Of a DNA stretch of 64,000 bases, positions 17,590 to 24,700 are shown one piece after another. How positions within the stretch are numbered: position 1 is the stretch's first letter; every line of letters begins with the position of its first letter. The translations under genes and the position numbers were made by a program. The DNA lies in NCBI RefSeq assembly GCF_003725795.1, contig NZ_RBEE01000012.1, positions 62,001 through 126,000 of the forward strand. The letters run 5' to 3'. The notes beneath the pieces are model-generated. The model saw only the letters and a program-made list of their open reading frames with translations. It did not search any database and was not told the origin of the DNA. The DNA is from Pedobacter jejuensis. GTDB lineage: Bacteria; Bacteroidota; Bacteroidia; Sphingobacteriales; Sphingobacteriaceae.

Positions 17590-18180
17590 ATGATTGGAAT
17601 AATAAATTACGGAGCAGGTAACATTTTCTCTTTAACAGCCGCTTTAGATCGTTTGAAAGTCGAATATGGCATGGTAAACACAAAAGCTGACCTGGAAAAA
17701 TATAGCCACATCATCATTCCGGGAGTTGGTCATGCCGGTGCTGCGATGGAAAAATTGAAAGGCACAGGATTAATTGAGGCGATTAAAAAACTTAGCAAAC
17801 CTGTGCTGGGCATTTGTGTGGGCATGCAATTAATTACCGAGCACTCGGAAGAAGGAGATGCAGCGCTTCTGAGTATCGTGCCTGTGAGAACGAAAAAATT
17901 CAATAAGTCGCTGAATATCAAAATCCCACACATGGGCTGGAACGCTGTTCATCCGAAAAACAATTCGCTGTTTGAAGGTGTTGAAGATAATACACAATTT
18001 TACTTTGTGCATTCGTACTTTATTGAATATAACCCTACTTTTGATATCGCATCTGCTAATTACGGATTAAAGTTTTCGGCGGCAGTGCAAAAAGATAACT
18101 TTTATGGCGTTCAGTTCCACCCAGAAAAATCGGGCAAAGCTGGCGAACAGATACTGAAAAATTTTTCAAACCTCAATTGA
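17590..18180 (+). CDS. hisH: Imidazole glycerol phosphate synthase, glutaminase subunit
   Basis: HisH hydrolyses glutamine and delivers ammonia to HisF. Starting at the ATG at 17590 gives 196 residues beginning MIGIINYGAGN, the normal size and start of the family; the longer frame opening at 17548 reads through a low-complexity spacer and is not needed. The class I amidotransferase triad is present: Cys in GICVGMQL near residue 80, and His and Glu in FHPEKSG near residue 178. The 77-base spacer before it consists of CTTTGTTCTTTAATC-like simple repeats. Confidence 0.94.
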   Translation: MIGIINYGAGNIFSLTAALDRLKVEYGMVNTKADLEKYSHIIIPGVGHAGAAMEKLKGTGLIEAIKKLSKPVLGICVGMQLITEHSEEGDAALLSIVPVRTKKFNKSLNIKIPHMGWNAVHPKNNSLFEGVEDNTQFYFVHSYFIEYNPTFDIASANYGLKFSAAVQKDNFYGVQFHPEKSGKAGEQILKNFSNLN

Positions 18181-18237
18181 GCTTTAGAAATTAAACAACG
18201 ACTTTTAACTTTCAACCTTTAACTTATAACTTAAGAA

Positions 18238-18987
18238 ATGTACATAATTCCTGCTATTGATATTTTGGATGGAAAAGTTGTTCGCCTGCGTGAGGGCGAT
18301 TACAATCAGAAAACAGAATACGATGTTTCTATTGCCGAGATGATTGAAAAATATCGTTCAAATGGGACAGATTTCATCCATATTATTGATTTAAACGGTG
18401 CAAAAGGCGATTTCAGCAACCAAAAATCCTTGTTCGAAATCATCAAAAAAACCGAAATGAAGGTTCAATATGGTGGCGGAATTCGTACGATAGAGCAAGT
18501 TACTAATCTGCTTGATGCTGGCATTCACCGTGTTATTGTTGGTACACAAGCCATCACAAACCCCGATTTCCTGGCATCTTTAAGTAATGCTTTTGCCAAA
18601 AAAGAAGACTATGCAAATCGTATTGTAATTGCCATCGATGTGCTAGACGAGGTAATTAAATACTCAGGTTGGATGGAAAGTTCGCCAATCAAACTAATGG
18701 ACTACGTTGATAAATGCCTTTCATTAGGTTTTTTCCGTTTCTTATGTACAGATATCAGCAAAGATGGAAAATTAGGTGGCGCTGCTGTAGATTTATATAA
18801 AAAACTACTTGAACACTCTCCAATGATAAAATTGATTGCATCAGGTGGCGTAAGTTCTATGGATGATATCTACGAATTGGCTAAATATCCAATTAGAAGT
18901 GTAGTTGTTGGAAAAGCAATTTACGAAGATAGAATTACCATCGAAGAGATAAAAGAGTGGAATTTGAGGATGCTAAGTTCGATTTAA
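18238..18987 (+). CDS. hisA: ProFAR isomerase
   Basis: A 249-residue (beta/alpha)8-barrel that isomerises the ProFAR intermediate to PRFAR. The catalytic Asp8 is in IPAIDILDGKVVRL, and the second catalytic Asp is expected in the FLCTDISKDGKLGG stretch near residue 163. The two phosphate-binding loops are seen as QYGGGIRTIEQV near residue 78 and IASGGVSSMDD near residue 199. The 57-base gap from hisH is again a CTTTNAAC-type simple repeat, and a palindromic element follows the gene. Confidence 0.95.
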   Translation: MYIIPAIDILDGKVVRLREGDYNQKTEYDVSIAEMIEKYRSNGTDFIHIIDLNGAKGDFSNQKSLFEIIKKTEMKVQYGGGIRTIEQVTNLLDAGIHRVIVGTQAITNPDFLASLSNAFAKKEDYANRIVIAIDVLDEVIKYSGWMESSPIKLMDYVDKCLSLGFFRFLCTDISKDGKLGGAAVDLYKKLLEHSPMIKLIASGGVSSMDDIYELAKYPIRSVVVGKAIYEDRITIEEIKEWNLRMLSSI

Positions 18988-19027
18988 CCCAACAATTTGA
19001 ATAATAATTGAAGTATTGTTAATCGGT

Positions 19028-19092
19028 CGTCATGCTGAATTCATTTCAGCATCTTGAATACATAAAGACTCTGAAATAAATTCAGGGTGACG
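19028..19092. repeat. Dispersed palindromic element CGTCA...TGACG
   Basis: A 65-base element bounded by inverted CGTCA/TGACG holds two hairpins: ATGCTGAA/TTCAGCAT (19032-19052) and CTGAA/TTCAG (19071-19085). Related copies lie at 32764-32829 and about 33296-33360. It occupies the 162-base hisA-hisF spacer; the rest of that spacer shows nothing else. Such REP-like elements are common between Bacteroidota genes. Confidence 0.75.
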
Positions 19093-19149
19093 ATGCGCCT
19101 AGCGAACTATTAGGATAATCGTTCCTTGCAATAACGAAACCCCAAACAA

Positions 19150-19905
19150 ATGCTGAGTAAAAGAATAATCCCCTGCCTCGATGTTAAAGACGGTCGCACG
19201 GTAAAAGGTGTAAATTTTGTTGATTTACGCGATGCGGGCGACCCGGTAGAATTAGCTGCTCAATATGCGCAGCAAGGCGCAGATGAACTGGTGTTTTTAG
19301 ACATCACGGCTACACATGAGCGACGTAAAACGATGATTGAAATGGTAAAATCAGTTGCCCGGCAGTTGAATATTCCGTTTACCATTGGCGGTGGAATTAC
19401 CGAACTTGCTGATGCTGAAGCTTTACTAAATGCAGGTGCAGATAAAATCAGCATCAATTCGGCCGCTGTTCGTAACCCAAAATTGATTGAAGAACTAGCA
19501 AAGGCTTTTGGTGTTCAGTTTGTAGTTTTAGCGGTTGATACTAAATTTGTTGATGGCAGAAACATGGTTCACTTAAATGGTGGCCGATTAATTACCGAAC
19601 TGGAAACCGAAAACTGGATTAAACAAGCGGAAGATTTAGGAGCAGGAGAAATTTTATTAACCTCTATGGACCATGATGGGACTAAAGCTGGTTTTGATTG
19701 CGGTTTGCTTCACAAAGTAAACCAAATGATAAATATTCCAATTATTGCATCTGGTGGTGCAGGAAATATGGACCATTTTACAGAAGTATTTCAAAAAGCA
19801 AATGTTGATGCCGCGTTAGCAGCATCAGTATTTCACTACGGTGAAATTCTCATACCGGATTTGAAACAGGAATTAAAAAGAAATCAAATTCCTGTTAGGA
19901 TTTAA
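19150..19905 (+). CDS. hisF: Imidazole glycerol phosphate synthase, cyclase subunit
   Basis: HisF joins HisH ammonia to PRFAR and releases imidazole glycerol phosphate and AICAR. This 251-residue barrel starts [21 protein letters not shown], giving the catalytic Asp11; the second, in [13 protein letters not shown], is near residue 175. Phosphate-binding loops are [13 protein letters not shown] near residue 77 and [13 protein letters not shown] near residue 199. The ATG at 19150 is the obvious start. It is separated from hisA by a palindromic element. Confidence 0.96.
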   Translation: MLSKRIIPCLDVKDGRTVKGVNFVDLRDAGDPVELAAQYAQQGADELVFLDITATHERRKTMIEMVKSVARQLNIPFTIGGGITELADAEALLNAGADKISINSAAVRNPKLIEELAKAFGVQFVVLAVDTKFVDGRNMVHLNGGRLITELETENWIKQAEDLGAGEILLTSMDHDGTKAGFDCGLLHKVNQMINIPIIASGGAGNMDHFTEVFQKANVDAALAASVFHYGEILIPDLKQELKRNQIPVRI

Positions 19906-19914
19906 ATTTACACT

Positions 19915-19977
19915 CGTTTTTGCGAAGCACGAAGCAATCTATTTTGCAGGGAAGATTGGCCCATACCTCGCAGTAAC
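19915..19977. repeat. Degenerate TCATTGCGAGG-type palindrome
   Basis: The hisF-hisIE spacer holds a decayed copy of the palindromic repeat seen intact at 51367-51432: GCGAAGCACGAAGCAATCT on one side and CCTCGCAGTAAC on the other. Mismatches to the intact copy lie mainly at the ends. Confidence 0.6.
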
Positions 19978-19994
19978 TGAAAAGATTAAAATAA

Positions 19995-20597
19995 ATGAAT
20001 ATCAATACATCATCTCTTGATTGGGATAAAACAGCTGGCTTATTGCCTGTAATCATCCAGGATTATAAAACTTTAGAAGTTTTAATGCTGGGTTATATGA
20101 ATGCCGAAGCTTTAGAAAAAACGCAATCGGAGGGCAAAGTAACCTTCTTTTCCCGCTCGAAAAACAGACTTTGGACTAAAGGAGAAACCAGTAATAACTT
20201 CTTGTATGTGAAAGAAATTTTTGTTGATTGCGATAACGACACCATATTAATTAAAGCCGATGCTGTCGGACCAACTTGCCATACCGGTAGCCGCAGCTGT
20301 TTCAAAACAGAATTTAATCAAAACTTCATTTTTGAATTGGAGAACATCATTGATGATAGATATGCAAATCCTGTTGAAGGTTCCTACATCAACAAAATGC
20401 GTAAAAAAGGTTTGAATAAAATTGCACAAAAAGTTGGCGAAGAAGGCGTAGAAACCGTAATTGCAGCACTGGCTGAAAGCGAAGAAGAATTAATTGGAGA
20501 GGCATCAGACCTTGTTTTTCATTTATTATTTTTATTGAAAGAGAAAGGTTTATCCATTCAAGACATTGCAAAAAATTTAGAGAAAAGACATAAGTAG
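19995..20597 (+). CDS. hisI: Bifunctional PR-AMP cyclohydrolase / PR-ATP pyrophosphatase
   Basis: This 200-residue HisIE fusion carries out steps two and three of the pathway. Residues 1-110 are the zinc cyclohydrolase, with VLMLGYMNAEAL near residue 31, FSRSKNRLWTKGETS near residue 51 and zinc ligands in the DCDNDT and CHTGSRSCF motifs near residues 77 and 94. Residues 115-200 are the MazG-like pyrophosphatase with KVGEEGVETVIAAL near residue 145 and an EASDLVFHLLFLL helix near 165. It is the last his gene. Confidence 0.95.
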   Translation: MNINTSSLDWDKTAGLLPVIIQDYKTLEVLMLGYMNAEALEKTQSEGKVTFFSRSKNRLWTKGETSNNFLYVKEIFVDCDNDTILIKADAVGPTCHTGSRSCFKTEFNQNFIFELENIIDDRYANPVEGSYINKMRKKGLNKIAQKVGEEGVETVIAALAESEEELIGEASDLVFHLLFLLKEKGLSIQDIAKNLEKRHK

Positions 20598-20780
20598 GCT
20601 GAGGCTAAGGTTGAGGTTAAGGCTAAGTTGAGATTGAGACAGTTTGCTTACATCTTAATCTTGGCCGTAATCTTACTATAATTCGAGTACAATATCCGTA
20701 TTAGGCTCAAATCTTGATCTCAGTCTCATCCTCAACCTCAGTCTCAGCCTTAACCTCGCTCTCAACCTCAACCTTAAACC
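20598..20780. repeat. Inverted blocks of CTCAAC-type hexamer repeat
   Basis: The spacer after hisIE starts with a G-rich block of GAGGCTAAGGTT-like hexamers (about 20600-20645) and ends with a C-rich block of CTCAACCTCAGC-like hexamers (about 20707-20778). The blocks are complementary, so the transcript could fold into one large imperfect hairpin after the his operon. A related single block lies at 43817-43935. Confidence 0.65.
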
Positions 20781-21680
20781 ATGCTCAAACACTTAAAAAC
20801 CCTTTCTGGTCATCAAAATCCTGTTTATGCTTTAGCCAATTCTGAGAGCGGCGAAACATTCTACAGCGCCGGAAATGATAAGGGTGTGGTCGAATGGTCG
20901 TTAGCGGATATGGCTTTTTTGAAGGTTAAAATGCCCGTTCAAAGTTCTGTGTATTGCTTACACCATTTTGATAATCTTTTATTTGTTGGGGAACGCAGTG
21001 GTGCATTTAGCGTTTACGATTTACATAAAGAAGAAATGGTTATTCGTGTAAATGCACACCTAAAGCCAATTTTCGACATCAAAACCGTGAAATCAAAAAA
21101 CGAGTTGATTACAACTGGCGAAGATGGTACGGTTGCAGTTTGGTCGTTAACTGATTTTACAGAAATTTACCGTTTTCAGGCTGCATACGATACCGTAAGA
21201 ACGATAGCAATTTCTCCAGATGAACAAGAAATTGCGCTTGGTTGCAAAGACCATCTAATTAGAATTTACAATTTAAACGATTATAGTTTAAAGCAAACGT
21301 TAGAAAGTCATTCTTTGCCTGTAACTTCTTTAGCTTATCACCCAACAGGAAAATATTTACTTTCTGGCAGTCGCGATGCACAATTAAAAATATGGAGTTT
21401 GCCGAATTACGAATTACAGCAGTCCATCACAGCACACATGTTTACGGTTTATGATATTGCATTTCATCCAGCACTCCCCTATTTTGCCACAAGTAGTCAA
21501 GATAAAAGCATTAAACTTTGGGATGCAGAAAATTTTAAGTTGTATAAAACCTTAAGTATAGAAAAATCTGGCGTCGGTCACGCCCATTCCATCAACAAAA
21601 TTATTTGGAGCAATGATGGAAAGTATTTAATCTCTACAGGTGATGATAGGCAAGTGATGGTTTGGGAGATGGAAATCTAA
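20781..21680 (+). CDS. WD40-repeat protein
   Basis: A 299-residue protein made almost wholly of about seven WD40 blades, each 38-42 residues, with blade ends such as AVWSL, LKIWSL, IKLWDA and VMVWEM and GH/AH starts (LSGHQNPVYAL at residue 7). It has no signal peptide, so it should be a cytoplasmic beta-propeller scaffold; no partner is evident. The gene begins after the hexamer repeat block and ends convergent with the macroglobulin gene. A damaged copy of its last 70 bases lies at 27737-27804. Confidence 0.88.
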   Translation: MLKHLKTLSGHQNPVYALANSESGETFYSAGNDKGVVEWSLADMAFLKVKMPVQSSVYCLHHFDNLLFVGERSGAFSVYDLHKEEMVIRVNAHLKPIFDIKTVKSKNELITTGEDGTVAVWSLTDFTEIYRFQAAYDTVRTIAISPDEQEIALGCKDHLIRIYNLNDYSLKQTLESHSLPVTSLAYHPTGKYLLSGSRDAQLKIWSLPNYELQQSITAHMFTVYDIAFHPALPYFATSSQDKSIKLWDAENFKLYKTLSIEKSGVGHAHSINKIIWSNDGKYLISTGDDRQVMVWEMEI

Positions 21681-21695
21681 TTCCCTATTATTCTC

Positions 21696-21769
21696 GTCAT
21701 TGCGATCTTACTAAGCAATCTCATTTTTTTATACTAGTGCAATAAGATTGCTTAGTGCCTCGCAATGAC
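21696..21769. repeat. TCATTGCGA palindromic element between convergent genes
   Basis: Opposed sequences GTCATTGCGATCTTACTAAG and its imperfect reverse at 21740-21769 (AGATTGCTTAGTGCCTCGCAATGAC) flank a T-rich centre. It belongs to the same family as 51367-51432. Lying between the ends of two convergent genes, it could act as a bidirectional transcription stop. Confidence 0.65.
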
Positions 21770-21776
21770 CAAATTT

Positions 21777-24700
21777 CTAATTTATCCCAACCATCTTCAT
21801 CCCTTCTCTTCCATAAAAAACAGGGAAATACATCATTTCTGCTCTTGCTGGATTTAAAACATACGAACCAGAATACCTCGGCATTAAATCTATTTCAAAA
21901 GTATATTTTCCCTGTTTTAGTTTTGAGCAGAAGATTGATGTTTTGTTTTTAAAATACTCTCTATGTGTTTCTATACCCCAAAAATTTTGCACTTTGTTTT
22001 CGTAAGAACATCCTGCTGGAATAGGAATTTCAATCATCACATAATCTGCATCAGCTTTAACTTCTACTTCGACTTTCAGTTTTGTTAAAGTTCCTGCTTT
22101 TAATTTAGTTACAAAGCTTCCATTTTGTATTAAACTAGAATTAACTTTAAAATCCTTATCTATTTTTTGTGGTTTAGCATTTTGAAATTGCTGATAAGCG
22201 GTAAAATAAACAGCCATTTTTCCTGATTTGGCAACCTTTAAATCCGTAGGATTATTAATGGTTTTATCAAAAGGAAATTGATTTACCGTTTGTTCGTTAA
22301 TTTTGATTGAGGCAGGTTCATCCTTTTTAGTTCCGGAAATTAATTCTGGCAAAATGGTTTCTAAAATCAACGAAGCTTCATAAGTATTTCGCCATTGCCC
22401 ATCTTTACGCTGCTCCAAAAAGTATAATGTAATTTTCTCCAATTCATTTTCGTAACCACCAGCATTCCTCAATATTTTATATGCCAGCAATGTATTTTCA
22501 ATACTGTTATCCCAAAAACGGATATTTTCTTCGCCCCAATAAATACTGCCAAACATGGTCTGCTTTTTCAGTTTAAGTAAATCTGTTAAATCGATTTGAA
22601 TTCCTGCATTTTGTTTAAGCAACATCATTTCTAATATAGAATAAGTGCTTTTGTAGGATATTCTGTTTTTCACGGTCAAAAGTTCTGGAGAAATACTCTC
22701 TTCTCGTTTCCGTTCTTTTTCTAATTCCTGTTTTTCGAAAGCCAATAGCCAAGCTTTAAAATCATATTTATCATCAAGTAGTTTTAAAAGCTTTATGGTT
22801 TGCAGCTGACTATAATTAGGACTTTCTTGCATTTTAGAAATCAAGTAGCTCCGTAAAACATCTTTGTTAAGCTCTATTTTATATCCTTGTTTTTCGGCTA
22901 GCAAAAGTGCTTCAACAACATGTAAACTAATCCAGATTTCTTCGTTACTATTTTGCCACCAACCCCATGTGCCTTGCGGATTTTTAGTTTGATAGAGTTT
23001 CTTTAAAATAAAATTGATATCCTTTTCGTGGGCAAAAGTTTGGTTTAAATACTTTCTAAGCTGTTTTTCTAGCAGTAACGATTTCAATTTCGACGCCAAT
23101 TGCTCATTACATAAATATTCATAATTACGCACCTTGGTCATTTCATCCAACAATGTTGGAAAAATAGAAGCTTCTGCTCTAATCGTAATTTTTCCAAGTT
23201 GCTTATCGAAACCAAAATTGATCGTGGTATCTTTAAGCAAAGCTGAAAAGTAACCTTTCGTTTCTTTCACGCCGGCTTCAAATACCGGTATTTTTCTTCG
23301 CTCGCCGTCAAAATATCCATTCTCTTGTGCCAAAGTATATTCAAAATTTAAGCTATCTTTCGAGGTCACGTTGATGCCAACCGTATCAATGTGAGAATTT
23401 TTGAACTTTACTATGCTATTCTTAAACTCTTTGCCGTTGTACAAAAATTTTCGAACTCCGCTCTCTTCTATTGGTGTATAGTTCATCAATTTGCCAATTA
23501 CTTTAATGCTATCCCCAATAGTTGCAAAAAGCGGCGAAACAAAATTTGCACTTAGCGATTTAAAAGATTTAATGTTTCCTTCCGTGTAGCCTGTCTGCCT
23601 GTTTCCATTCATAGCCATAACCCGTGTTGTCCATTTGGTAATATCATCCGGAAACTTTACGGTAAACTTAGCCACACCGTTTTCATCAGTAATTAATTTT
23701 GATTGCCAAAAGCCTTCATCATTAAAATTGCTGCGCATAGTTTGTTGTTGTGCAACTGGCTCACCGGCAAGGTTGGTTGCTAAATTCCCTTTTTTGCTTT
23801 TAATGATGATTACCCCATTTGCAGCTCTAGCACCATAAATTGCAGTTGCGCTGGCATCTTTAAGGATAGTAATATCTTTTACTAAATCTTTATCCAAAAC
23901 ATTAATATCGCCATCAAAAGGCAATCCATCTAAAATAATTAATGGTTTTTTGTTGGGAGATAATGTTGACGAACCTCTTATTGAAATCATTGAAACTTCT
24001 TGAAGTTCTAGGCCAGCAGATTTACCTTGCAAGGCATAATTTAGCTCATCGTTAGAACTTATAGACATCGTTGCACTAGCAGTCATATTTTGTTTTCTAA
24101 CCGCTCCATAACCAACTATTTCAACGCCTTTCAAATTGTTATCAATTGTATCAAGTAAAATATCTCCAACTGAGCCATTTACTATATCAAATACTTTATC
24201 GTAATATCTTGTGGTAGATATTTTTATAGCTCCCTTTTCTGGTGTTTTAAAACTAAAAAATCCTTTAGCATCGCTGATGGTTTTTATATCTAAACCTACA
24301 ACCTCTACGACAATACCTGATATTGGTTTATTAGTTAGGCTAGATAAAACTCTTCCTTGCAATGTGTTTTTGAGCTCATTTTTATCAAATAAATAACTAT
24401 TAAAAAAGGTTTGGATTTTTTCTGAAACATAGGTTCCACCTTCGCTACTGTAATTCCCTATTTTAGGCGTAGATTTTATAATACTATCCATTTTTGTGCT
24501 GAAAGCATCGGCTGCTGCAATTTTTAAGAAATTCCATTTGTAATAATTTGCACCATTTGCTTTTATATTGATACCATCTGCAATAAAATAGCTGTTATCC
24601 TTTAATAAAAACAGGATTTTGTATTTGCCGCTATCCAATACATCTGTATTTATTTCACCTTTATGAATGCGCAAATAGTTGGCTTGGTTAGTTTTATAAA

